DNA of 60,478 nucleotides from JAUSIF01 sp036556265 (GCA_036556265.1 DATBJU010000106.1:1-60478), one strand, 5' to 3'; shown: positions 16,532-24,873, counted from the first letter of the stretch. The notes: generated from the letters alone by a model not told the origin. A program made the numbers and translations.

Positions 16532-17592
16532 GCCGCGACGCTAGGACGCTGTTCGCGGCTTGTCACGCGCCGGCCTGAGGGGGATGACATGATCGTTCCG
16601 GCCCTGGCAACATTGTCGAGGAAGCAGCAGGCGCTTTCGTCCCAACTGTGCCGAAGAGCAAAGTCGCGGCAGCCATTGCCCGGAATATTGAGCGCTGCGA
16701 GCGCCGCCGACCGCAGGTCGTTGTCCAGCACTGCCACTGGTACATCGCCGATCACGTCGCGCGGCCCGGCCACTGGAAACGCCGCTACGGGAAGCCCGCT
16801 CGCCAGCGCCTCGAGCAATACCAGCCCGAAGGTGTCGGTCCGGCTCGGAAATACAAACACGTCCGCCGCGGCAAATGCATTCGCGAGCTTCTCTCCTTCC
16901 AGCGCACCAAGGAATAGGGCTTGCGGAAACCTTGCTTCGAGTTCCGCCCGCGCTGGTCCGTCGCCGACGACCACTTTCGTGCCCGGCAGGTCAAGCGCAA
17001 GAAACGCTTCGAGATTTTTCTCGATCGCGATCCGTCCAATGCTGATGAACACCGGTCGCGGAACGCCGAGATCGGCATCCGCCCGCGGTCTGAACAGCGC
17101 GGTGTCGACTCCACGCGGCCACAGCATAACGTTCCTGAAACCGCGGCCGGCAAGCTCAGTCGCGAGCGCCGGCGTCGCCGCCATCACGCCACTACCGGCG
17201 TTGTGAAAGCGGCGCATCCAGTTCCAGGTCCAGCGCGCGGGAATCGGCAACCGCACCGATACGTAATCCGGCAGCCGCGTATGAAAACTCGTCGTGAACG
17301 GAATTCCGTGCGCGAGGCAATAACGCCGCGTGAAATAGCCGACGGGCGCCTCCGTGGTCACATGGACCGCGTCCGGTCTTGCCGCCCGCACAAGACGGGC
17401 GATCGTCCGCGGATTGGGCACCGCGAGCGGAATTTCCGGATAGTTGGGCAGCGGCACGGTCGTGAAATCATTGGGCGTGATGAAAGTGAAGCTTGCATCA
17501 AGGCGCTCCGCGGCTTTCGCGACCGCCTCGAGAGTCCGCACCACGCCGTTGATCTGCGGGTGCCACGCGTCGGTTGCGACAAGTACGCGCAT
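16528..17592 (-). CDS. Glycosyltransferase family 4 (MgtA/SqdX-like mannosyltransferase)
   Basis: A 354-residue GT-B enzyme. The start MRVLVATDAWHPQINGVVRT with its N-G-V loop, the middle SFHTRLPDYV and LWPRGVDTALFRP, and the donor-site motif FPSRTDTFGLVLLEALASGL are characteristic of GT4 enzymes related to GDP-mannose-dependent alpha-mannosyltransferase MgtA and sulfoquinovosyltransferase SqdX, which build glycolipids or phosphoinositol mannosides. The ATG overlaps the stop of the phosphoesterase gene. The pair suggests glycolipid synthesis on diacylglycerol, with the phosphoesterase making or clearing a lipid phosphate. The sugar donor is not determined by sequence alone. Confidence 0.88.
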   Translation of the reverse strand: MRVLVATDAWHPQINGVVRTLEAVAKAAERLDASFTFITPNDFTTVPLPNYPEIPLAVPNPRTIARLVRAARPDAVHVTTEAPVGYFTRRYCLAHGIPFTTSFHTRLPDYVSVRLPIPARWTWNWMRRFHNAGSGVMAATPALATELAGRGFRNVMLWPRGVDTALFRPRADADLGVPRPVFISIGRIAIEKNLEAFLALDLPGTKVVVGDGPARAELEARFPQALFLGALEGEKLANAFAAADVFVFPSRTDTFGLVLLEALASGLPVAAFPVAGPRDVIGDVPVAVLDNDLRSAALAALNIPGNGCRDFALRHSWDESACCFLDNVARAGTIMSSPSGRRVTSREQRPSVAA

Positions 17593-18425
17593 CAAGCGAC
17601 CATGCGCGCCGCATCGAGCGCGGTGGCTTGCTTCGCCTGCTCGGTCCAGTGAATGATTTCGAAGCATCCATCGTAGTGCTCGCTGATCGCCGTGCAGCTC
17701 TCCACCCAGTCGCCGCAGTTGATGTAGACGACGTCGTCGTACCGGATCGCTGCATGGTGGATGTGGCCGCAAATCACGCCCTCCGCGCCGTGCCGGTGCG
17801 CCTCCGCCGCGAGCACCGCCTCGAACTCGCCGATGAAGTTGACGGCGTTCTTCACCTTCAGCTTGGCCCATTGCGACAGCGACCAATAGGTCAGGCCGAG
17901 CGCGCGGCGCACGCCGTTGAATAGGCGATTGACGAAGATTGCCGCCTCGTAGGCGCCGTCACCGATCCGGGCGAGCCACCGGGCGTGCTTGATCACGACA
18001 TCGAATAGATCCCCATGCACGACGAGGTAGCGCCTGCCGTCGACGCCCACATGCACGGCCTGTTCGACGACCTCGATGCCGCCGAAATGTGTGCCGAGAT
18101 AGTCGCGCAGGAATTCGTCGTGATTTCCGGGGATATAGATGATCCGAGAGCCCTTGCGCGCCTTGCGCAGCAGCTTCTGCACGACGTCGTTATGTGTCTG
18201 CGGCCAGTACCAGCTGGAGTGCAACTGCCATCCATCGACGATGTCGCCGACCAGGTAGATTGTCTCCGCATCGTTGTGACGCAGAAAATCGAGCAAGAGA
18301 TCCGCCTGGCAACCGCGCGATCCAAGATGTACGTCGGAGATGAACAGACTGCGAAAGCGGCGGGCGGCCGAATCGGGTTCACTCGCAGCCACCGCCGCGT
18401 GAGCATTCATCAACCGATCCAGCAT
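17592..18425 (-). CDS. LpxH-like metallophosphoesterase (UDP-2,3-diacylglucosamine diphosphatase family)
   Basis: A 277-residue calcineurin-type phosphoesterase. All metal-site motifs are present: D-x-H in LFISDVHLGS, GD in YLVGDIVDGW, GNHD in IIYIPGNHDE, GD in LVVHGDLFDV and GH-x-H in VICGHIHHAA. It belongs to the COG2908 group that includes LpxH, but alphaproteobacteria usually use LpxI for lipid A synthesis and keep a COG2908 protein next to a GT4 glycosyltransferase, exactly as here. It may therefore act on a different lipid phosphate. I use the ATG at MLDRLMNAHA; ATGs further upstream lack coding character. It is the first gene of the three-gene operon. Confidence 0.82.
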   Translation of the reverse strand: MLDRLMNAHAAVAASEPDSAARRFRSLFISDVHLGSRGCQADLLLDFLRHNDAETIYLVGDIVDGWQLHSSWYWPQTHNDVVQKLLRKARKGSRIIYIPGNHDEFLRDYLGTHFGGIEVVEQAVHVGVDGRRYLVVHGDLFDVVIKHARWLARIGDGAYEAAIFVNRLFNGVRRALGLTYWSLSQWAKLKVKNAVNFIGEFEAVLAAEAHRHGAEGVICGHIHHAAIRYDDVVYINCGDWVESCTAISEHYDGCFEIIHWTEQAKQATALDAARMVA

Positions 18426-18922
18426 GGTTCGCGCATAGCAGAATCGTGTAACGGTCCGATGACGCCTGCTCCGGGGCACAGACACACCAGCCATGTGCTT
18501 AACGATCAGATGAAGAGAAAGACAATGCTGAGCGTGAGCAGTGTGGCGAGCGACATCTGAAAAATTTTTCACCTGCGTGCGTCACGCAGCGCATGCGCAA
18601 TCATCACGCCGAACAGACACCAAATCACCAGCGCGAGAAACGCGGTCGGCCGAACGGCGCGGCAAGCGCGTCGACCTCCGCGAGGCACTGACACAAGCAG
18701 GATGAAGGGCAGCAGCCATTTCGGGCAACGAAGATGCCTCCTCAGGCGGCGCGCGAATGTGCCACAGGGGAACGCCCCGCCGTGCACAGGGCGCGCGCGA
18801 GCCCTGTATCGATCCGGACACTTGGCACCGTGACCCGCCCGTACCTGGCACCGCTTGTCGGCGGCTTCCCGACCGCGCATGATGCGAACCCCGCCGATCG
18901 AAGACCCGATAGAGGAATTTCC
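18426..18922. other. Intergenic region, no supported gene
   Basis: About 500 bases between the divergent phosphoesterase and FAH-hydrolase genes. It must contain promoters for both. I see short hydrophobic frames on the minus strand (a 16-codon frame at 18506-18556 and an ATG-less 41-codon frame ending at 18569), none with a convincing ribosome site. No tRNA, repeat or strong hairpin was found. Confidence 0.6.
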
Positions 18923-19786
18923 ATGAAGCTTGTGCGTTTCGGCCCCGCCGGCCGGGAGAAGCCCGGTATCCTCGATTCCGAGGGCAAGATCCGCGACCTC
19001 TCCAAAGTTGTCCCAGACATTAATGGAGAGGTGCTCGCGAATGGCCTCGCCAAGATCAGGAAAGCGAAGCTCGCAAAACTGCCCATCGTGAAGGGCAAGC
19101 CGCGTCTCGGGCCCTGCATCGGCGGAACGCGCCATTTCATCGCGATCGGCCTGAACTACGCAGATCACGCTGCAGAGACCGGCTCCGCCATCCCGAAGGA
19201 GCCGATCATCTTCTCGAAGGCGCCGAACTGCATCGTCGGGCCAAACGACTCCATCATGGTGCCGAAGGATTCGACCAAGCTCGACTACGAGCTCGAGCTC
19301 GCGATCGTGATCGGCCGCCGCGCGCGTTACATCGACTCCGAAAAGGAAGCGATGAATTACGTGGCCGGCTACTGCATCTGCAACGACGTGTCTGAGCGGG
19401 TCTTTCAGGCTGAGCGCGGTGGCCAATGGATGAAGGGCAAGGGTTGCGAGACCTTCGGTCCGATCGGTCCGTGGCTCGTGACCAAGGACGAGATCAAAGA
19501 TCCGCAAAATCTCAGCATGTGGCTCACGGTGAACGGCGAAACGCGGCAGAACGGTTCTACCAAGACCATGATCTTCGGCGTGTCGCACATCGTCTGGTAC
19601 TGCTCGCAGTTTTTCGTACTCGAGCCGGGCGACTTGATCACAACGGGCACGCCGCCGGGTGTTGCGCTCGGACACAAGCCGCCGAAATGGCAGACGCCGG
19701 GTTGGCTCAAGCCGGGCGACATTGTGAAACTCCACATCGACGGCCTTGGCGAGCAGCAGCAGAAGGTGATCGCGTTCCGGAAGTAG
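18923..19786 (+). CDS. Fumarylacetoacetate hydrolase family protein
   Basis: A 287-residue member of the FAH superfamily. The core shows IAIGLNYADHAAETG, the metal-binding E-x-E in LDYELELAIVIG, KGCETFGPIGPWLV, and the hallmark GDLITTGTPPGV. These enzymes hydrolyse or decarboxylate acylpyruvates and related C-C bonds at the end of aromatic ring degradation, with Mg2+ or Mn2+. The N-terminal domain (MKLVRFGPAGREKPGILDSE) is the usual one for the 2-hydroxyhepta-2,4-diene-1,7-dioate isomerase/ureidoglycolate lyase-like group, so the substrate cannot be fixed. It stands alone; a second FAH gene begins at the right end of the window next to gentisate dioxygenase. Confidence 0.9.
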   Translation: MKLVRFGPAGREKPGILDSEGKIRDLSKVVPDINGEVLANGLAKIRKAKLAKLPIVKGKPRLGPCIGGTRHFIAIGLNYADHAAETGSAIPKEPIIFSKAPNCIVGPNDSIMVPKDSTKLDYELELAIVIGRRARYIDSEKEAMNYVAGYCICNDVSERVFQAERGGQWMKGKGCETFGPIGPWLVTKDEIKDPQNLSMWLTVNGETRQNGSTKTMIFGVSHIVWYCSQFFVLEPGDLITTGTPPGVALGHKPPKWQTPGWLKPGDIVKLHIDGLGEQQQKVIAFRK

Positions 19787-19862
19787 GCTGCTCCGTACCG
19801 GCGCGAGGCGTCGGATGAGGACGCTATTATTCTCGGAGCAACCACGGTCAGCGGTGTAATTC

Positions 19863-20564
19863 GTGAAATCGGTTCGTCGACTGCTCTCCACTCCTGCGTC
19901 ACATATCCTGGCGGCGCTGGCGTTGCTCGCCGGCATCGGCGACGCATTCGCCGCGGGCGGCGCGTTCAACGTCGACGATTCCGAGATCGGGTCGCCCGGC
20001 GAGTGCAAGACCGAAACCTGGACAGCCTTTGCCGCCAACCGCGATTTCATCGGCGTAGCCGCCCCGGCGTGCGTGGTCGAGTTCAGCCGGCCCGTCGAAA
20101 TCGGCGCTCAGCTCGTCCGATTCCGCTCGGGCGACCAGTGGGGAACGGATCTCATTCTGAAAGGAAAGACGTCACTGATCCCGCTCGGTGAGGGAAAGAT
20201 CGGCGTCGGATTCATCGGCGGCGGCGCATATAGCTTCACGCAACACGAGATGGCTGCAGCCTTCGCCACCCTGCCCGTATCGTTTCAAATCTCCGACACC
20301 CTGCGTTTGAATGTGAACGCGGGCGTCCTTCGCAACCTGATCGAAACCCGAACGCTCTTCACCTGGGGCGCAGGCGCGGATTTGTCCCTGTCGCCGAAAG
20401 TCACGCTGATCGCCGAAGTTTTCGGCTTCAACAGCGAGACGAGTGCACAGGCCGGCATGCGTTACACACCGCACGAGAAGATCGACTTCGACCTAATCTA
20501 TGGGCGAAATCTGACCGGCGAGCGTGCCGATTGGATTACCCTCGGCATCAATCTCCGCTTCTAA
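19863..20564 (+). CDS. Predicted outer-membrane beta-barrel protein, hypothetical
   Basis: A 233-residue exported protein starting with GTG. The signal peptide covers roughly the first 30 residues (ILAALALLAGIGDAFAAGG). The rest consists of alternating strands, such as WGAGADLSLSPKVTLIAEVF, and ends LGINLRF, a terminal phenylalanine as expected for a barrel recognised by BamA. I know it only as a transporter/porin-like hypothetical type. Its stop overlaps by four bases the end of the convergent TRAP-protein gene. Confidence 0.65.
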   Translation: MKSVRRLLSTPASHILAALALLAGIGDAFAAGGAFNVDDSEIGSPGECKTETWTAFAANRDFIGVAAPACVVEFSRPVEIGAQLVRFRSGDQWGTDLILKGKTSLIPLGEGKIGVGFIGGGAYSFTQHEMAAAFATLPVSFQISDTLRLNVNAGVLRNLIETRTLFTWGAGADLSLSPKVTLIAEVFGFNSETSAQAGMRYTPHEKIDFDLIYGRNLTGERADWITLGINLRF

Positions 20565-21631
20565 CCTCTCGCCTCGAGCACCGAGCGGATCGAGACCTTG
20601 GACCAAAGCGAGTTGCGTGCGCGGAATCCTACGTAGGATTCATGGATGCGCTTGGCGATGTCGCTGCCGCGCGCGACGGCGGACAGGATCGCGTCCGCGT
20701 GCGGCCGCGCCGCACGCACCACGTCCGCTGGGAAAGCGAACAGCTTCACGCCATTCTTGCTGACAAGCACCTCCAATGCTTCGGCATTCATGCGCTCGAA
20801 TTCCGACAGGGCGAACGCGGCCTCTGCGGCGCAGGCGTGCGCGACAATCGCCCGCCGCTCCGCGTCGAGCTTGTCCCACACGCGTCGCGCGACGATGCAC
20901 TCGCCCGTGCCATTCGGCTTGTTGAACCCAGGGTAGGCGTAGTTCGGCGCGGCACGCCACAGACCGAGCGCGATGTCGGAGGCCGGTGTCGTGAATTCGA
21001 CTCCGTCGACGACGCCCGACTGCAGGGCCGGAAACGCCTCGCCCGGCGGCATGCTCACCGGCGTTGCGCCAAGTCGACGGAACACCTCGCCACCGAGACC
21101 AAGGGAGCGAAGCTTCAGGCCTCTAAGATCCTCGACTGACTTGATCTCGCGGCGGAACCAGCCGCCCATGCACACGCCGGTATTTCCGGCCATGAACGGC
21201 TTGACGGCGAACGGTGAGTAAAGTTCGTCCCACAGCGCCTGTCCGCCGCCATGCTCGACCCAGGCGACGTGCTCGTCGGGCGTAAGGCCGAACGGCACTG
21301 TCGTGAAGAAATTCGCCGCCGGCATCTTCCCTTGCCAGAAGAAGGCGGCGGTGTGCCCAAGGTCGGCCACGCCGCCGCCGACGGCGTCGAGCACCTCAAA
21401 GGCCGGGACAAGCTCGCCTGCCGAATAGACCTGCACTTCCAGCCGACCGCCGGACAGCGACTTGATACGCTCGGCAACGCGTTCCGCAGAAACCCCCGGC
21501 CCCGGCAGTCGCCGCGGCCACGATGTCACCATACGAAGTTTCAGCACCTGCGCCCTGGCAACCGTGGGCGCAGCGAGTGTCCCAAGAGCACCAAGTGCGC
21601 CGAGCGCGCTACGCCGGGTAAGCTTTTTCAT
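20561..21631 (-). CDS. dctP: TRAP transporter solute-binding protein (DctP family)
   Basis: A 356-residue periplasmic binding protein. It begins MKKLTRRSALGALGALGTLA with a twin-arginine motif, so it is probably exported folded by Tat. The body fits the DctP family: GRLEVQVYSAGELVPAFEVL, then DLRGLKLRSLGLGGEVFRRLGA with the arginine that usually holds the ligand carboxylate, and PPGEAFPALQSGVVDGVE. The DctQ/DctM membrane subunits are absent. The start lies 23 bases inside the end of thiD, preceded by GGAG, so it is the last gene of a TPP-riboswitch operon. A role in uptake of a thiamine-related carboxylate is a reasonable inference. Confidence 0.9.
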   Translation of the reverse strand: MKKLTRRSALGALGALGTLAAPTVARAQVLKLRMVTSWPRRLPGPGVSAERVAERIKSLSGGRLEVQVYSAGELVPAFEVLDAVGGGVADLGHTAAFFWQGKMPAANFFTTVPFGLTPDEHVAWVEHGGGQALWDELYSPFAVKPFMAGNTGVCMGGWFRREIKSVEDLRGLKLRSLGLGGEVFRRLGATPVSMPPGEAFPALQSGVVDGVEFTTPASDIALGLWRAAPNYAYPGFNKPNGTGECIVARRVWDKLDAERRAIVAHACAAEAAFALSEFERMNAEALEVLVSKNGVKLFAFPADVVRAARPHADAILSAVARGSDIAKRIHESYVGFRARNSLWSKVSIRSVLEARG

Positions 21632-22451
21632 CGCCGTCTCCGTCTTGGATGCGCCTCCACATGGCGTGGAAATGATGCACTGGACCGTGACCATGGCCGA
21701 CGTTCAACTGATCCGCCGCAGCGATCGCGGCCGTGACGTAGCTCTTCGCCAGCGTGATCGCGTCGAACAATTTCATGCCGCGCGCGAGGAACGCGGCGAT
21801 CGCCGATGAGAGCGTGCAGCCGGTGCCGTGCGTATTCATGGTCGCAAAGCGTTGCGCTACGAGCCGCCGTGCGCCCCGCTCATCCACGAAGAGATCGACA
21901 GACTCTGATCCCTTTCCGTGTCCCCCCTTGATAAGCACCGTGTGCGCGCCGAGCGCGCGGATTCCTTCCGCCTGGCTGCGCATTTCGTCTTCATTTTCTG
22001 CGACTGCCGCATTCATCAGCGCAGCCGCTTCATGCAGGTTGGGTGTTATCACGAGCGCGCGCGGCAGCAGCAGGCGCTTGAGCGTTGTCTCGGCTTCCTC
22101 CGCCAGCAGCCGTGCACCCGACGCCGCGACCATCACGGGATCGAGCACCACGTTCTTCGCTCCGTGCCGGTCGAGTCCCGCCGCCACAGCCTCGATCGCC
22201 CCCGGCCGCGACAGCATACCGATCTTCGTCGCAGCAATGCTCAGGTCGGCATAGACCGCGTCCATCTCTGCGGTGATGAATTCGGGCGGGACATCATGGA
22301 TTGCCGAGACGCGCAGTGTGTTCTGCGCAGTAAGTGCCGTGATCACCGATGCTCCATAAACGCCAAGCGCCGAGAACGTTTTGAGATCGGCCTGGATTCC
22401 CGCTCCACCGCTCGAATCCGAGCCGGCGATCGTCAGTGCGACTGGAATCAT
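21609..22451 (-). CDS. thiD: Hydroxymethylpyrimidine/phosphomethylpyrimidine kinase
   Basis: A 280-residue ribokinase-superfamily enzyme that phosphorylates HMP to HMP-P and then HMP-PP for thiamine synthesis. Diagnostic motifs are the start VALTIAGSDSSGGAGIQADL, the QNT in TALTAQNTLRVS, and the anion hole NTHGTGCTLSSAIAAFLARG. Length is normal. It overlaps thiE by four bases upstream and the TRAP-protein gene by 23 bases downstream. In this operon it serves salvage and final assembly of the pyrimidine half. Confidence 0.96.
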   Translation of the reverse strand: MIPVALTIAGSDSSGGAGIQADLKTFSALGVYGASVITALTAQNTLRVSAIHDVPPEFITAEMDAVYADLSIAATKIGMLSRPGAIEAVAAGLDRHGAKNVVLDPVMVAASGARLLAEEAETTLKRLLLPRALVITPNLHEAAALMNAAVAENEDEMRSQAEGIRALGAHTVLIKGGHGKGSESVDLFVDERGARRLVAQRFATMNTHGTGCTLSSAIAAFLARGMKLFDAITLAKSYVTAAIAAADQLNVGHGHGPVHHFHAMWRRIQDGDGDEKAYPA

Positions 22452-23110
22452 GCCGCTCCCCGCTTCGGCTTCGCCGCGTCGACGATCGCCCGGAGTCTGC
22501 GTGCCGCGGCCTCCGGATCCGCGGCGGCGGTTACCGCCGACATGACGGCGACGCCATCCACACCTGCTCGCATCACTTCTGCTGCGTTACCTTCGTCAAT
22601 TCCGGCGATCGCGCCGACCGGGAGTCCCGGGGCGCGTTCGTGAACGAGACGCACGAGATGCGCGAGGCCATGCACACCGACCGGCGGATCGGGGTTGCCC
22701 TTGCTCGTCGTCGCGAAAACCCCACCGATGCAAACGTAGTCGATGGCACCCGGCACAAGTGCCGCGACGTCGGCGTCAGACCGCACTGTCGCGCCGACGA
22801 TCGCCCGCGGTCCCAATAGACGTCGCGCCGCCACAGGGTCGAGGTCCTCGCGCCCGAGATGTACCCCGTCGGCACCGGCCGCGAGCGCCACGTCTACTCG
22901 ATCGTTCACGAGCAGCGGCGCACCGCTGCGCTCGAGGGCGCGTTTGACGGCAGCCGCTTGCTGCACAATCTCGCGCGTTTCCCCGGTCTTGTTGCGCAGC
23001 TGAATGACGGTCGCGCCGCCCCGCACCGCCGCCGAAGCGATCGCATCCAGCGGACGGCCTTCAGCGCGTGACGGGTCGACGAGCACGTAGAGCGTGAGAT
23101 CGACGCTCAT
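22448..23110 (-). CDS. thiE: Thiamine phosphate synthase
   Basis: A 220-residue TIM-barrel enzyme that joins HMP-PP and thiazole phosphate to give thiamine monophosphate. Visible motifs are VIQLRNKTGE for pyrophosphate, LLVNDRVDVALAAGADGVHL, and GAIDYVCIGGVFATTSKGN. The C-terminal glycine loop GAIAGIDEGNA is also present. It overlaps thiM by four bases and thiD by four bases, so expression is coupled to the riboswitch-controlled message. Confidence 0.95.
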   Translation of the reverse strand: MSVDLTLYVLVDPSRAEGRPLDAIASAAVRGGATVIQLRNKTGETREIVQQAAAVKRALERSGAPLLVNDRVDVALAAGADGVHLGREDLDPVAARRLLGPRAIVGATVRSDADVAALVPGAIDYVCIGGVFATTSKGNPDPPVGVHGLAHLVRLVHERAPGLPVGAIAGIDEGNAAEVMRAGVDGVAVMSAVTAAADPEAAARRLRAIVDAAKPKRGAA

Positions 23111-23868
23111 GCGAGCCTCGCACGTTGCGTCACGGTCTCCGTATCCAGCTCAGCAATCACGTCGATCCAAGCCGGCACGAAGCTCCCCGGTCCCCTCGCC
23201 CGCTTGGCCGCAAGCTCGCCCGCAATACCCATGCCCAGGAGTCCTGCAACCGCGCCAAGAAATTCGTCGTCCTCGATCGCCACCATTGCAGCAACCAGCG
23301 CGGATTCCGCGCATCCGATTCCGGTCACTTGGGCCATATACGGATGTCCATTCTCGATCCGTGCGCGCTTGGCGCCACTGGTTACAAGATCGACCGGTCC
23401 GGTACAGGCGGCCACCGTGATATGATCGAGGGCGAATTTTTCGAGCACTTCTGCGGTCGCCTCCGCTTGCGCAAGCGCGGCGAATTCGGCGGCGTTCGCA
23501 CGTACGACGCGCGGTTCCTTCATCGCGAGATTGCGTGCCATTTCCGCACGCGGCTCCGAGCGATCGATCAGCACGGGGTCGAGCACCCACGGAATGCCGT
23601 CATCGCGCGCCACCTCAAGCGCGATCTCGACCGCATCGCGCCGATCGCGATCCAATGTACCGAGATTGACCAGCAGCACGTCGGCGCCGGCGACGAAATG
23701 TCCGATCTCCTCTGGCGAGGTAGTCATGGAGGGGATCGCGCCGGCCGCGAGCAACACGTTCGCCGTCAGCTCTTGAACCACGGTATTTGTGATGCAGTGG
23801 ACGCGTGGGCGCCGTTCACGCAGGTGTTCGATGAGCGCGGCCGCGCGCGGGAGGAGGTCGTTACTCAT
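23107..23868 (-). CDS. thiM: Hydroxyethylthiazole kinase
   Basis: A 253-residue kinase that phosphorylates hydroxyethylthiazole, a salvage step. It shows VHCITNTVVQELTANVLLAAGA near the N-terminus (the family's N-x-V motif), the nucleotide segment WVLDPVLIDRS, and the catalytic cysteine in VTGIGCAESALVAA. It is the first gene of the operon, about 60 bases downstream of the TPP riboswitch. With thiE and thiD but no thiC, thiG or thiO in the window, the operon is a salvage set. Confidence 0.94.
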   Translation of the reverse strand: MSNDLLPRAAALIEHLRERRPRVHCITNTVVQELTANVLLAAGAIPSMTTSPEEIGHFVAGADVLLVNLGTLDRDRRDAVEIALEVARDDGIPWVLDPVLIDRSEPRAEMARNLAMKEPRVVRANAAEFAALAQAEATAEVLEKFALDHITVAACTGPVDLVTSGAKRARIENGHPYMAQVTGIGCAESALVAAMVAIEDDEFLGAVAGLLGMGIAGELAAKRARGPGSFVPAWIDVIAELDTETVTQRARLA

Positions 23869-23926
23869 CGGCCGGCCGCCAAATGCCGGAGACGGGCGGC
23901 GCGCAAAATTTCGCAGGATCGGCGCA

Positions 23927-24016
23927 TCTCGCTTTCCTCCGCCGGTGTGAACCGGATCAGGTTCGATGGGTTGGCGGGACGCCTCTCAGCCCGGAAATCC
24001 GGACACCCCAACGAGA
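23927..24016 (-). promoter_or_regulatory. TPP riboswitch (thi box)
   Basis: On the minus strand this 90-base leader reads from TCTCG to CGAGA (the P1 stem) and contains GGGGTGTCC, the CTGAGA of the thi box in GGGCTGAGAGG, and AACCTGATCCGGTTCACACC, which correspond to the pyrimidine- and pyrophosphate-binding halves of the TPP aptamer. Loss of free ribosome access or early termination when TPP is plentiful would lower expression of thiM, thiE, thiD and the TRAP protein. Confidence 0.95.
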
Positions 24017-24026
24017 TTGCGACAGA

Positions 24027-24055
24027 AATCTATGGGAGCGCCGACGGCCTTGCAA
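24027..24055 (-). promoter_or_regulatory. Predicted sigma-70-type promoter for the thi operon
   Basis: On the minus strand TTGCAA (24050-24055) is followed after 17 bases by TAGATT (24027-24032). The start point would fall about 24020, just before the 5' side of the riboswitch, which is the expected geometry. Each hexamer matches four of six consensus positions. Confidence 0.5.
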
Positions 24056-24256
24056 GACCACCGGTTCAGCGAATGTGCGGCAACTTCTCAAATCGATGAT
24101 AGGGCGGCGGCCCGGCGCCAATCGCAAACGCAAGGCACGTCGTGCCGATGTCCTTGTGGCTCCGTTGAGAGCGCCCACCGGCGCCAACCGCTCGGCGGGT
24201 GCTCTGCGTCCCGTATCGCCTCGGTGGTCATTGAGGTCCCTTGCGCTGCGCTGCGA

Positions 24257-24694
24257 CTAATTTGGCGCCGCCTGCGAGTGCTCGCCCCCTGGCTCCGAGA
24301 TTGCCCGGATGGCATCGCCGGCGCTGTCGTCGTCGCGGCGCGCGATGTCGCCGAGCGACACGATGCCGACCATACGCTTCTCGCGGTTCAGCACAGGCAG
24401 ACGCCGAACCTTGATGTCGCCCATGTTCTCCGCAACGTCCTCCAAGTCCTCGTCATCGAAACAATATTTCACTTCCGCGCTCATCACCTCCCGCACCGGT
24501 GTGTCGGGGCCGAGCCCCGCTGCAACGGCGCGTACGGCGATATCCCGATCCGTGATCATGCCGACCAACCGGTCGTTCTCGCCGACCGGAAGCGACCCGG
24601 CATCGATCTCCGCCATCGCCTGAGCGGCATCTCGTATCGTCTGGGACGGGCTCGCGATTTTGACGTCCTTGGTCATTGCCCTTGAGACCTTCAT
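24257..24694 (-). CDS. CBS-domain-pair protein
   Basis: A 145-residue cytoplasmic protein composed of two CBS domains (about 1-60 and 68-128). The repeated units are AMTKDVKIASPSQTIRDAAQ, then MITDRDIAVRAVA, and later VREVMSAEVKYCFDDEDLED with IVSLGDIARR. Such Bateman modules bind adenine nucleotides and sense energy or stress state; stand-alone forms are common in Hyphomicrobiales and are often general stress genes. GGAGAGGAGG precedes the ATG. A consensus EcfG promoter lies 50 bases upstream, so control by the general stress response is well supported by sequence. Confidence 0.92.
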   Translation of the reverse strand: MKVSRAMTKDVKIASPSQTIRDAAQAMAEIDAGSLPVGENDRLVGMITDRDIAVRAVAAGLGPDTPVREVMSAEVKYCFDDEDLEDVAENMGDIKVRRLPVLNREKRMVGIVSLGDIARRDDDSAGDAIRAISEPGGEHSQAAPN

Positions 24695-24741
24695 ACAAGC
24701 CTCCTCTCCTGCGACCGCGTTCGCGATCGCCCTCTGAGCGC

Positions 24742-24768
24742 GGAACGTCAGTTGGAGCAGAGGGTTCC
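24742..24768 (-). promoter_or_regulatory. EcfG promoter for the CBS gene
   Basis: Reading the minus strand, GGAAC (24764-24768) is followed after exactly 16 bases by CGTT (24744-24747), a perfect match to the alphaproteobacterial general stress sigma factor consensus GGAAC-N16/17-CGTT. The CBS gene starts 50 bases further on. Confidence 0.8.
24742..24768 (+). promoter_or_regulatory. Overlapping EcfG-like promoter on the opposite strand
   Basis: The same 27 bases read on the plus strand also give GGAAC (24742-24746), 16 bases, then GGTT (24763-24766), differing from consensus only in the first -10 base. It points toward the small ESFPASD-motif gene, whose ATG is about 108 bases downstream. 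Confidence 0.6.
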
Positions 24769-24873
24769 TTCTGCGCATGCGAAAATTCCGCGCAGCGCCC
24801 ATGCCGCGAATGCAGCTAAGGCTTGAATCCGCCGCGATCGCGCCCCACGTTTGATAATCGATCGGAGGCGGCC

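Noticed and set aside
18506..18556. A 16-codon hydrophobic frame (MSLATLLTLSIVFLFI) on the minus strand
   Set aside because: It looks like a KdpF-sized membrane peptide, but it has no convincing ribosome site or partner gene, and short hydrophobic frames arise by chance.
18569..20050. A 493-codon frame on the minus strand
   Set aside because: It covers the FAH hydrolase gene in antisense and has no recognisable domain.
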